Source: JAJCYL01 sp963664285 (GTDB taxonomy: Bacteria > Bacteroidota > Bacteroidia > Cytophagales > Cyclobacteriaceae). From it: a stretch of DNA of 64,000 nucleotides. This document shows positions 41,935-50,267 of the stretch, in pieces (position 1 is the first letter of the stretch; each line of letters begins with the position of its first letter). The stretch spans positions 1 through 64,000 of the forward strand of contig CAXXNX010000030.1 in the NCBI GenBank assembly GCA_963664285.2, written 5' to 3'. Below the pieces are notes generated by a model. It did not search any database, was not told where the DNA came from, and saw only the letters and a program-made list of their open reading frames with translations. The translations under genes were made by a program, and so were the position numbers.

Positions 41935-42711
41935 ATGATCACCTCAAATTATCTTATCAAATTACTAAAACAAGGTTTTCTAAGATTCACTGAGTTTAGC
42001 ACTGTTTTATTGCTTCTCTTTTTAACCCAGCGATGTGCTCCGGTATTTTCTGAAATGCAAAGCGCTCGGCTTGTTCAGAAAGGTGGAGTTGAAGCCAGTG
42101 GAATATATTCTAATGTTGGTTTTGCGGAAGATGGTGAAGCTGATCATATCCAAAATGAAGCCAGTGGAATATATTCTAATGTTGGTTTTGCGGAAGATGG
42201 TGAAGCTGATCATATCCAAAATCATATTGGTGTACGATTTGCCTATGGATTCAGTGATGAAGTTAATGTACGCTTTGGTTATGAAAATGTGTTTGAGAGT
42301 GGTGAAGATGGAGCCCACATCGTTGGAATTGGACCAAAATTTCAGATCCTCCCGGATAGAATCGCAGCTTACTTACCGATTGGAACGGCGTTTGGTTCTA
42401 ATATTTCTACTTCTGATAGCTGGCAAATTCAACCAACGGCATTGTTTACCATACCAATTACCAGTAATATTGAATTCAACCCTTCAGCTAAATGGCTGAT
42501 TCCATTGTCTAGTGATCAGGAAAACCAGGTAGCGCTCAACTTTGGGGCAGGACTAAGTACGGATATTAATAGGTGGGCAATAAGGCCTGAAATTGGTTTG
42601 CTCTACAATCCAGGTAGTGGCGGACACTATACGCATTACAGTGTTGGATTTACATTCTATCCATTATTCGAAGATGATTGTTGTCCTCAAAAGCTTCACA
42701 AGAATCGGTAA
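41935..42711 (+). CDS. Outer-membrane beta-barrel-like protein with a 22-residue tandem duplication
   Basis: About 258 aa from ATG 41935, preferred over in-frame starts from 41824 because a signal-like segment follows (FSTVLLLLFLTQRC, possible lipobox Cys). The rest alternates polar and hydrophobic residues in strands (IGVRFAYGFSDEVNVRFGYE, IGPKFQILPDRIAAYLPIGT, YSVGFTFYPLF), as in small outer-membrane barrels of Bacteroidota. No specific family recognised. Residues EASGIYSNVGFAEDGEADHI plus QN are present twice in a row from an exact 66-bp duplication. It is downstream of the amidohydrolases and 71 bp before paaA. Confidence 0.65.
   Translation: MITSNYLIKLLKQGFLRFTEFSTVLLLLFLTQRCAPVFSEMQSARLVQKGGVEASGIYSNVGFAEDGEADHIQNEASGIYSNVGFAEDGEADHIQNHIGVRFAYGFSDEVNVRFGYENVFESGEDGAHIVGIGPKFQILPDRIAAYLPIGTAFGSNISTSDSWQIQPTALFTIPITSNIEFNPSAKWLIPLSSDQENQVALNFGAGLSTDINRWAIRPEIGLLYNPGSGGHYTHYSVGFTFYPLFEDDCCPQKLHKNR
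42091..42222 (+). repeat. Exact 66-bp tandem duplication
   Basis: Two identical 66-bp units, 42091-42156 and 42157-42222, starting GAAGCCAGTGGAATATATTC. In frame, so the protein gains 22 residues. No base differences between the units, so the event is recent or is an assembly artefact. Confidence 0.95.
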
Positions 42712-42782
42712 GCACTGTGTTTTAACTAGCAAATGTTTGTTAATATTTGCAAACAATTTAATTTTGAATCAAAGCAACATTG

Positions 42783-43733
42783 ATGAGTACTATAGAACTG
42801 GAGAAGCGTTTTCAGGAAAAGGTTGATAGCGAAATCCGGATAGAGCCTAAAGACTGGATGCCGGACAGCTACAGGAAGACACTCATCCGACAAATATCTC
42901 AACATGCTCATTCGGAAATTGTGGGAATGTTACCCGAGGGTAATTGGATTTCCAGAGCTCCATCATTAAGGCGAAAAGTGGCATTGTTGGCTAAAGTACA
43001 GGATGAAGCGGGTCACGGCCTATATCTCTACAGTGCCACCGAGACATTGGGGATTGAACGGGATGAAACCATTGAAGACCTCAATTCAGGAAAGGCTAAA
43101 TACTCCAGTATTTTTAATTATCCAACTTTAACCTGGGCAGACATTGGCGCTATCGGATGGCTGGTTGATGGCGCTGCAATCCTGAACCAGGTACCGTTAT
43201 GTCGGTGTTCTTATGGTCCATATGCCAGGGCAATGGTTCGTGTGTGTAAAGAAGAGAGTTTTCATCAGCGTCAGGGGTTTGAAATCATGTTGACTTTGTG
43301 CAACGGAACTTCTACGCAAAAGGAAATGGCTCAGGATGCTTTGAATCGCTGGTGGTGGCCAACGCTAATGATGTTTGGACCTTCCGATAAGGATTCACCT
43401 AATTCTGCACAATCCATGAAATGGAAGATCAAGAGATTCACCAACGATGAATTAAGGCAAAAATTTGTTGACGTTACAGTGCCACAAGCTGATATTTTAG
43501 ATATTATTATGCCCGATGATCAGCTTAAATGGAATGAAGATAAAGGGCATTATAATTTCGGAGAGCCGGATTGGGAAGAATTTTATAATGTGATCAAGGG
43601 TAACGGACCTTGTAACAAACAAAGGCTTGATGCCAGGAAGAAAGCTTATGAAGGAGGTAGATGGGTGAGAGAAGCTGCTCTGGCCTATGCCGAAAAGAAG
43701 TCTAAAAATGAGAATTTGGCCCAGGTGGCCTAG
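42783..43733 (+). CDS. paaA: Phenylacetyl-CoA 1,2-epoxidase, catalytic subunit A
   Basis: 316 aa from ATG 42783. Catalytic di-iron subunit of the PaaABCDE complex, which converts phenylacetyl-CoA to its ring 1,2-epoxide using O2. Ferritin-like iron ligands are visible in LLAKVQDEAGHGLYLYSATE and VRVCKEESFHQRQGFEIM; other hallmarks are IFNYPTLTWADIGAIGWLVD and ALNRWWWPTLMMFGPSDKDS. Length matches the family. First gene of the run paaA-paaB-paaC-paaD, then paaG, all on the plus strand with short gaps. Confidence 0.97.
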   Translation: MSTIELEKRFQEKVDSEIRIEPKDWMPDSYRKTLIRQISQHAHSEIVGMLPEGNWISRAPSLRRKVALLAKVQDEAGHGLYLYSATETLGIERDETIEDLNSGKAKYSSIFNYPTLTWADIGAIGWLVDGAAILNQVPLCRCSYGPYARAMVRVCKEESFHQRQGFEIMLTLCNGTSTQKEMAQDALNRWWWPTLMMFGPSDKDSPNSAQSMKWKIKRFTNDELRQKFVDVTVPQADILDIIMPDDQLKWNEDKGHYNFGEPDWEEFYNVIKGNGPCNKQRLDARKKAYEGGRWVREAALAYAEKKSKNENLAQVA

Positions 43734-43787
43734 TTCATATATGGTTAATTTTTACAAGTAGTCCTATTTAAATAAACAGGACCCAAA

Positions 43788-44075
43788 ATGAGTAAGCGAA
43801 GTTGGCCTTTGTGGGAAATATTCATCAGGAGCAAGAATGGCCTTCACCATAAACATGTGGGGAGCCTTCATGCTGCTGATGGTCAAATGGCCGTGGAAAA
43901 CGCCAGGGACGTATACACACGCCGGAATGAAGGAGTGAGTATCTGGGTAGTAGAATCGAAGAATATTTCTGCTTCTGACCCTGAACAACAAGAAGCCTTC
44001 TTCGAGCCTGCCGCGGATAAAATCTACCGTCATCCTACCTTCTATAAATTACCGGACGAAGTCAAGTATATTTAG
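43788..44075 (+). CDS. paaB: Phenylacetyl-CoA epoxidase subunit B
   Basis: 95 aa. Small structural subunit of the epoxidase complex. WPLWEIFIRSKNGLHHKHVG and SLHAADGQMAVENARDVYTR are diagnostic, followed by EGVSIWVVESKNI. Lies 54 bp after paaA and 9 bp before paaC. Confidence 0.96.
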   Translation: MSKRSWPLWEIFIRSKNGLHHKHVGSLHAADGQMAVENARDVYTRRNEGVSIWVVESKNISASDPEQQEAFFEPAADKIYRHPTFYKLPDEVKYI

Positions 44076-44084
44076 ATTCAGCTC

Positions 44085-44842
44085 ATGACAAAAAACGAAG
44101 CGCTTTTCGACTATGTAATTCGACAGGCGGATAACTCACTGATACTAGGCCAAAGGTTGGGAGAATGGTGTGGCCATGGACCGGTACTTGAGCAGGACAT
44201 TGCAATGACTAATATTGCTCTGGACCTCATCGGACAAGGCAGGGGACTGTATCAATATGCTGCGGAAATTCAAGGTGAAGGGAAATCTGAAGATGACCTG
44301 GCTTACCTGCGTGATGTATGGCAATTCAGAAATCTATTGATCGTGGAGCAACCAAACCAGAACTTTGCTTATACCATTGCCAGACAATTCTATTTCGACA
44401 ATTTTAATTTTCTTTTTTATCAAGCGCTATCTAATTCTTCAGATGACCAGTAAGAGCCGTAGCGCTGAAATCAATAAAGGAAGTAACCTATCATCTTAAA
44501 TGGAGTTCTGACTGGATACTTAGGCTGGGGGATGGTACGGCAGAAAGTCATGGTAAAATTGAAATAGCAATTAATGATCTTTGGACTTTTACCGGTGAAT
44601 TATTCGAGACCAATGAGATCGATGAAGTAATGACCAAGGAAGGAATTGGTGTGGACCTGGCGTCATTAGACCCTGTTTGGCAACAAAGAGTCAGCGAAGT
44701 ATTGTCTGAAGCTACCCTTAAAATACCTGATAGTACCTGGATGCAATCCGGAGGTAAGAGTGGCCGGCACACAGAACATCTTGGCTATATCCTCGCCGAC
44801 CTGCAGTTTTTACAAAGAGCCTATCCCGGAGCCCAATGGTAA
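44085..44842 (+). CDS. paaC: Phenylacetyl-CoA epoxidase subunit C (one-base frameshift)
   Basis: About 252 aa if repaired. Structural ferritin-like partner of PaaA. First part (44085-44453): LADNSLILGQRLGEWCGHGP-type start (here RQADNSLILGQRLGEWCGHG), EQDIAMTNIALDLIGQGRGL and YQYAAEIQGEGKSEDDLAYL. It runs into TAA as SNSSDDQ*. The next frame continues RAVALKSIKEVTYHLKWSSD, WILRLGDGTAESHGKIE and GGKSGRHTEHLGYILADLQF to the stop at 44842. A missing T near 44452 (CAGTAAGA for CAGTTAAGA) explains the break. All other subunits are whole, so a sequence error is at least as likely as a real mutation. The end overlaps paaD by 7 bp. Confidence 0.9.
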
Positions 44843-45324
44843 AGGATATTGAACAAATATGGGAGTTGTTGGAAGCTGTGAAAGATCCTGAGATACCTGT
44901 GCTTTCAGTCATTGACCTTGGAGTGATTCGGGATATCAAGATGGATAGCGATGCTGTTGAGGTGATAATCACCCCAACGTATTCAGGTTGTCCTGCAATG
45001 AACGCCATTGAGCAGGATATAAGAAAAGCGTTGCTTGAAGAGGGTTTTGGAAATATTCTTATCACACCAGTTTTATCTCCTGCCTGGACAACGGATTGGT
45101 TAACTGAAAAAGGAAAACAAAAACTTGAAGCATTTGGAATTGCTCCGCCAGCAGAAAAATCAGCCAACAAGTATAGCTTAGTGGGAACCGGTCCCGTAGT
45201 TAGATGCCCTCAGTGCAAATCAGACAATACTGTGTTGATAAGCCAATTCGGATCTACAGCATGCAAGGCACATTACAAGTGCAAAGACTGTTTGGAGCCT
45301 TTTGACTATTTTAAATGCCATTAG
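44836..45324 (+). CDS. paaD: Phenylacetyl-CoA epoxidase maturation subunit D
   Basis: 162 aa. MIP18/DUF59-type protein thought to assist Fe-S or di-iron assembly of the epoxidase. The N-terminal domain has AVKDPEIPVLSVIDLGVIRD and the conserved TPTYSGCPAMNAIE. The C-terminal zinc/Fe-S ribbon has RCPQCKSDNTVLISQFGSTA and CKDCLEPFDYFKCH. Start overlaps the end of paaC, typical of translational coupling. The reductase gene paaE, usually needed to deliver electrons, is not in this window. Confidence 0.95.
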   Translation: MVKDIEQIWELLEAVKDPEIPVLSVIDLGVIRDIKMDSDAVEVIITPTYSGCPAMNAIEQDIRKALLEEGFGNILITPVLSPAWTTDWLTEKGKQKLEAFGIAPPAEKSANKYSLVGTGPVVRCPQCKSDNTVLISQFGSTACKAHYKCKDCLEPFDYFKCH

Positions 45325-45330
45325 CTAAAG

Positions 45331-45424
45331 CAAAATACAAATGACAAAATTCAAATCTCAAAAGGAGGAGGACATTTGTGATTTGACTCTTTGTATTTGA
45401 GATTTGTTTGATTTTTGGTATTTG
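45331..45424. repeat. AT-rich imperfect inverted repeat between paaD and paaG
   Basis: The left arm (45331-45362, ending CAAATCTCAAA) is largely complementary to the right arm (45396-45424, starting TTTGAGATTTG); the innermost 11 bp pair perfectly. It consists of short A- and T-rich words (CAAATAC, CAAATC) like the small dispersed repeats often seen between genes in Cytophagales. It could fold in RNA or be a mini-repeat; no T-run terminator. Confidence 0.55.
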
Positions 45425-45452
45425 ACTTTTAGAATTTATTATTTGATTTAGC

Positions 45453-46229
45453 ATGAGTGATACAATAAAATTCTCAATTGAAGGGAATGTGGCTAAGATC
45501 GTTCTAAGCAGACCCGAGGTCTACAACAGCTTCAATCGTGAAATGGCTCTGGCAATGCAAGATGCCTTAGATGAGTGCGGATCAAGTGCTGAAATTAGAG
45601 CTGTTTATATCACGGGCGCAGGTAAAGCATTTTGTGCCGGTCAGGATCTGGCAGAAGTTGTAGAAGCTAATTTGCCAATCGAAAAAATAGTAGCCGAACA
45701 TTATAATCCCATTGTCACCCGATTAAGGAAAATTGAGAAGCCTATAGTAGCTGCTGTTAATGGGGTAGCTGCAGGGGCAGGGGCTAACATGGCATTAGCA
45801 TGTGACATAGTAATTGCCACGGAATCAGCCTCTTTCATTCAGGCATTTAGTAAGATAGGGTTAATACCAGATAGTGGTGGTACCTATTTCTTGCCGCGAT
45901 TAATTGGGTTTCAAAAGGCATCCGCATTAATGATGTTGGGAGATAAAGTAATTGCCCGGGATGCTGAGAACATGAATATGATTTACAAATGCATCAATGA
46001 CAATGATTTTACAGAGGAGTCATGGAAAATTGCATTCAAGCTGTCTGAAATGCCCACTAAAGGCCTTGGCTATACTAAGCGTTTGTTAAATAAGACCTTT
46101 AGTAACGATCTTGAAGCTCAACTTAAAACCGAGGACGAGCTGCAGGCAGCAGCAGGCAAGACAGAGGATTATAACGAAGGAGTGAATGCATTTTTGGAAA
46201 AGAGGAAGCCCATCTTTAAGGGGGTGTAA
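45453..46229 (+). CDS. paaG: Enoyl-CoA hydratase/isomerase, phenylacetate pathway (PaaG-like)
   Basis: 258 aa crotonase-fold enzyme. In the pathway it isomerises the 1,2-epoxide to the seven-membered oxepin-CoA. Oxyanion-hole blocks AFCAGQDLAEVV and NGVAAGAGANMALACDIVIA, and the catalytic Asp in GLIPDSGGTYFLPRLIGF (PaaG carries Asp where hydratases carry Glu). The length and the C-terminal tail TEDYNEGVNAFLEKRKPIFK are typical. Position right after paaABCD supports PaaG over a generic hydratase. Start ATG 45453. Confidence 0.88.
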   Translation: MSDTIKFSIEGNVAKIVLSRPEVYNSFNREMALAMQDALDECGSSAEIRAVYITGAGKAFCAGQDLAEVVEANLPIEKIVAEHYNPIVTRLRKIEKPIVAAVNGVAAGAGANMALACDIVIATESASFIQAFSKIGLIPDSGGTYFLPRLIGFQKASALMMLGDKVIARDAENMNMIYKCINDNDFTEESWKIAFKLSEMPTKGLGYTKRLLNKTFSNDLEAQLKTEDELQAAAGKTEDYNEGVNAFLEKRKPIFKGV

Positions 46230-46232
46230 AAT

Positions 46233-46616
46233 CTAATAATTCTCCAGAAATACTTCAGAAGACAAACCCAGTGCATTAAATCTGATTTGCAGCCTCACAG
46301 GATGTTCCAGTCCACCCTTGCAATTGACACCGGGTTGCAAATAATAATGGAAGTACTTGCGCTTGCGTTTGTCTAATTCATGTTCATCCGGCGGTCCCAG
46401 TAAACTCTCGACTTCATTCTGGTCGAGCCTAAGCAAATTTTTTCGATTGTCATCTATAAGCTGAAGGTATTCAAAGCGATTGCCAATGCAGGCAAATTTG
46501 TCAGCTACCCAAGTTTCTTTATCAAGACCATCAATACTGACTGAAGGTTTACAAGCTGTCAATAAGATCATTGATGAGATGACCAAAATGCCCATAAATA
46601 GATGATTATGAAGCAT
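46233..46616 (-). CDS. Small lipoprotein, BamE/SmpA-like region
   Basis: 127 aa. Lipoprotein signal with the lipobox ending LLTAC (Cys about 22). The mature part includes NLLRLDQNEVESLLGPPDEH, which resembles the start of SmpA/OmlA-type folds (a residue pattern with a GPPDE turn), then a run of strands. Function unknown. Converges on paaG with only 3 bp between stops. Its start overlaps the end of the desaturase reading frame by 11 bp, so the two were probably co-transcribed. Confidence 0.6.
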   Translation of the reverse strand: MLHNHLFMGILVISSMILLTACKPSVSIDGLDKETWVADKFACIGNRFEYLQLIDDNRKNLLRLDQNEVESLLGPPDEHELDKRKRKYFHYYLQPGVNCKGGLEHPVRLQIRFNALGLSSEVFLENY

Positions 46617-46892
46617 TGATTAGTTTATTCGCCGTAATGTCGGATTTTATAAAATAAAGCCAGAGAATGGATGTGGATGAGTAGATGATACTTACAATAG
46701 TGATGGTACTGATTCCGTAAAACATATAGCTCATACCAAATACAAGCAGAAATTTAAACCATTCACAGGAAATGGCCCATGATCTTTTTTCAAGAAGGCC
46801 ACCGCTGCTTAAAACATAAATAACTATCAAAACCGAGAATAGGACTTTTTCGGATAAATTATAAGATCCCTGATTGAATAAGAAAAAAGATG
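46606..46892 (-). pseudogene. Sterol desaturase/fatty acid hydroxylase, C-terminal piece
   Basis: Last 95 or so residues of the gene whose other pieces are at 49670-50259 and 51343-51703. It reads SFFLFNQGSYNLSEKVLFSV, then SSGGLLEKRSWAISCEWFKF and two hydrophobic helices. Joining it to the middle piece through one TTAA gives FMATLALTSFFLFNQG without frameshift, showing that it belongs to the same protein and that IS1380 copy 5 split it. Confidence 0.85.
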
Positions 46893-47115
46893 TTAACCCG
46901 CATTATTCATAGGCCACCAATTTTGGGATTAATAATGGGTTGCTAACTATTTTTGATTGGAGTGTATGTATTAATTTGAAGATCAACCAGGTTTCTGGAT
47001 TTCAAAGGACATTAGAGCGTTTTTTTGTTAGAATTTTTCAATTTTCAGTCAAAGCTCTATTGTGTTCTTATGGAAGAACATTTTTTTGATTAAACCAAAC
47101 TGTTTAACTGATCGG

Positions 47116-47666
47116 TCAGTTCACCGTAAGCAAATCGCCTAGCAGGTATTGATATCTAAAGGCTCTTGAGAATTGTATTGTCAATGATCTTTTCCTTTCT
47201 TTCAGGCACGCCCCAACCTTCATCAGGTAAAGCCGGATATTGTCCACTTGCCATCGTTTAGCAAAGTGGTGTTTTGTTTTGGCAATTAATAATTTAATCT
47301 GCCGGAACATTTCATAACAGAGGGTAGCGATGATTAAACGCATGAAATTGGCCCAGTAGCGATGACAGGAAAGCCGGTCGGAATAAGTCATGTTTTTGAG
47401 TTCCTTTATTCGATTTTCACTGGCATCACCTCGCTTGACATAAAAATCAAAGTAAATCTGTTGAGCGGTCATCGCTTCAAAGTTGCTCACAAAGTAACGG
47501 ACATTCATTCCTTTTCCGGTAGACTCCACTTTGGCGTACAGCTTTTCAGAACGATCCCAGCTTTTGGCCTGGTAAGTAAACGGGCCAACAAACTCTTGAT
47601 GTTTGATGATTTTTGAAGCATATTCCTTTTTTACTTCAATGATAGTCTGTTTGGTAAAAGTCTTTA
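47116..47666 (-). pseudogene. IS1380 transposase copy 5, C-terminal piece
   Basis: Reads KTFTKQTIIEVKKEYASKII to the normal end LLGDLLTVN, identical to the intact copies from about residue 255 onward. It contains the catalytic Glu block ASENRIKELKNM. The matching N-terminal piece is at 48805-49580, on the other side of IS30 copy 3. Confidence 0.9.
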
Positions 47667-48804
47667 ACTTCATTACTACTAAGTACCTAATTTTCAAAAT
47701 TGAAGGTCAAACTTGCTTAGCGTATCCGATAATTAAGATGCTCCTGAACAGGGCGTTCACTGATTCCGCTCGAATAACTTTGATTTGCTCCTACTGTAGG
47801 GCAAATCTAATTTCTGTTTTCTTAGGATGAAATCCTTTTCTGATAAGGCCACAAACCATTATGTTGGAGTGTCCAATTGCCCGGACTAGTACTAGGTACG
47901 AATGACCTGACCGGTGTTCCACGTCAAGGGATTAAAGCAATCAACTCATGTTTACATAGTCTGCCATATCATTATCAAAAGTGAGTGTTTCCAGTTTGTG
48001 TTTATCCTGAGAGAGTTCCTCCACAATAGCTTCGGCCATTTGATCGGCATTTTTACTGTGCATCTTTCTGATTCTGGTAAAAAGACTTGCTCGGTCTGTC
48101 ATCACCAACAAAGAGCCTTTGTGGTTTTTACCCATCATTAAATCGACTTCTATATCTCCCAATCGTTCCCTTTTGTTAATGATCTGGGGTCGCTGTTCAA
48201 TTGATACCCTATTCGGGATAATACCTCTACGATCTTTTCTGTTTCCTCGTTTGCGCATTTCGTTTGCCATGTTTTAGATATGTGTATAGTTGTTTGATAT
48301 TCTTGGTTCTCCTGGCGGTTTTTGTGCTTACATTCCCATATCCATTGGTAAATCCATTCATGGCTAAGTGGACATTCTCTCGTTTTCTTTCCCTGATGGC
48401 TGATCAATTCAGGACTCCATCTATCTTCTTGGAGCCGGTTAACTATCCAGTCTTTCATGGGTTTGGTGAAAATCACTCTTTTTGGCTTTTCTTGATGACG
48501 AAGACTGGTCCTCCTTTGTGCATTTGCTGTTCGATAGACACCAGCTCCCCTACCTCTTGAACCCACATTTCGCTTAAGCTCACGTGAGATCGTAGACGGG
48601 TGAAAATGAACGATACAGGCAATCTCCTTTTGAGTAGCTCCTGTTTTCAATAATGCTTCAATTTGATACCTTTGATCAATACTGAGATGTGTGTAGTTTT
48701 TTGACATTTTGCAATCCAAAGATTGCACTGCTCAGGCTTTTGAAGGATGAAAAAGCCCTTAAAAGCTTTTCATCCTTCAATTGCACTTATTAGTTGATCT
48801 CAGC
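47667..48804 (-). mobile_element. IS30-family element, copy 3, inside IS1380 copy 5
   Basis: Minus-strand IS30. Its left end (CTCAGC at 48799-48804 on the plus strand) is clean, with the flank AAA matching the TTT target of copy 1. From about 47973 to 48804 it follows IS30 copy 1 apart from small insertions near 48258 and 48297. From 47667 to 47972 the bases alternate between the IS30 and the IS1380 sequences, so the right end cannot be placed. Confidence 0.8.
47980..48707 (-). pseudogene. IS30-family transposase, copy 3, disrupted
   Basis: The N-terminal part from ATG 48707 matches the intact transposase (YTHLSIDQRYQIEALLK, HPSTISRELKRN). It loses frame near 48297 (extra bases after EYQ) and again near 48258. 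A second open stretch (48270-47941) holds EVDLMMGKNHKG and TFDNDMA, after which the sequence enters the blended region. No complete protein can be read. Confidence 0.85.
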
Positions 48805-49580
48805 AAAGTCTTTAAAACTTCATTACTACTAATACCTAAACAAAATTGAAGGTCAAACTGCTTAGCTATCCGATAAAAAGATGCTCCTGAAAAGCCACTA
48901 TCCGCTCGAATAAGGATCTTTACTGAGGGCAGTTTTTTTCTGATTTTAATGACAATCCTTTTCAATAAGGCCACAAACCATTTGTTGGAGTGACAATTGC
49001 CCGGACGTAGTACTGGTAAAATGACCTGACCGGTGTTCCCGTCCTTAAAGAACAACTCATGGTACATAGTCTGTCCATAATAGCCATTATACAAACTGAG
49101 TTGTTGGGATCCATGAGTAGGGTCATCGGTACCATCTACATCAATGATGATTTGACCAGTCTTCTCTTTCAACTCCTCTACATAACGGTCTACAAACCAT
49201 TGACTCATCTGGTAGATCAGACTCCGATCGGCCTTGTTTTCAAATCGACTTAAAGTAGGCTGGGAACATAATCCGCTATCTAGTACTTTACGGATCACCG
49301 GATCCTCTCGGAGTTTTTGTTCGTCATTGCAATCCTGATAGCCCTGCATCATTAAAAACACCCGTTGGCGAAGCATTTCTTCATAAGTGTATTCGATAAA
49401 AAAGGGGTTTCGATAGTCAGGAATCAGTGCGGCGAAGCTTTTTAATAGACCAGTCTTTCTCTCTACTTTTTCACTTAACAATATCGCTCCGTCTGAGCTA
49501 ATCGCTGATGCTGAAAAATCAAATTTAAAAGCTTGTTTTCCTCGATAAAATACGGTATCTTTTTCCTTATATTCAGGCAT
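48805..49580 (-). pseudogene. IS1380 transposase copy 5, N-terminal piece
   Basis: From ATG 49580, identical to the intact transposase through IIIDVDGTDDPTHG and ILIRADSGFSG up to SSNEVLKT, where IS30 copy 3 begins. The frame then reads a few IS30-derived residues (LLRSTNKCN) and stops. This is not an active enzyme. Confidence 0.92.
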
Positions 49581-49669
49581 AAATTAATTGCTTATTTTGT
49601 TGTCTAACTATCTCAATATAAGCAATTTATGCCTGTTTTTTATTGTCTACTATGAATTTTTCGGGTTAA

Positions 49670-50259
49670 GGCTAATGTGGCCATAAATTGGAATAGAACG
49701 TAAAGGTTGACTTTTAACGAAGGCTGAACATCATATTTCACATAAGTGGATTTTTCAACTGCAGGTGCCGACTGATATCCACCCAATACTTCTGGCCTCC
49801 ATCCGGGTTTGTTGAAAATAACTCCCAGTCTATTGACAAATCCTGGTGTCTCCCTAACCTGTTCAGACAGTCTAACATAGTGATCAAAATTGGCCCAAAC
49901 AGGGTTCCAGGAATTGACCGGTTTGGTTATACCGTAGGTTGGAGTCTCTTCCTCCTTCTGAAAAGTACCAAATAATTTATCCCAAATAATGAAAGTTCCA
50001 GCGTGGTTACGGTCAATGTATTTAGGATCTCTGCCATGGTGTACTCGATGGTGAGAGGGAGTGTTCGGCACCAATTCTAACCATCCTAATTTGCCTATAG
50101 TCTCCGGATGAATCCAGAATTGATATAGTGTAATGAAAGCCGCAATGAGGGCAAAAGTGAGCGTATCAAAACCAATCAGCGCCAATGGAAGATAGAAGGG
50201 GTTGTCTTTGGCACCAAAGGTCCAGATGGTTTGAAAAGAACTTTGTCTCAACGCCACAG
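49670..50259 (-). pseudogene. Sterol desaturase/fatty acid hydroxylase, middle piece
   Basis: About 195 residues with VALRQSSFQTIWTFGAKDNP, the conserved His cluster HHRVHHGRDPKYIDRNHAGT and FIIWDKLFGTFQKEEETPTY. These mark the membrane-bound di-iron hydroxylase superfamily (FA_hydroxylase). It is bounded by IS1595 copy 3 upstream and IS1380 copy 5 downstream; the apparent end TRKIHSRQ is IS-derived. Confidence 0.88.
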
Positions 50260-50267
50260 ACAAATTG

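Larger units (their letters stand above)
46897..49665 (-). mobile_element. IS1380-family element, copy 5 (split by IS30 copy 3)
   Basis: Minus-oriented copy with TTAA outside both ends (46893-46896, 49666-49669). It lies in a desaturase gene and contains an IS30-type element within its transposase gene. The total of 2,769 bp is about 35 bp more than the sum of both elements plus a 3-bp duplication. The excess lies mainly in the blended stretch 47667-47972. Confidence 0.93.
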
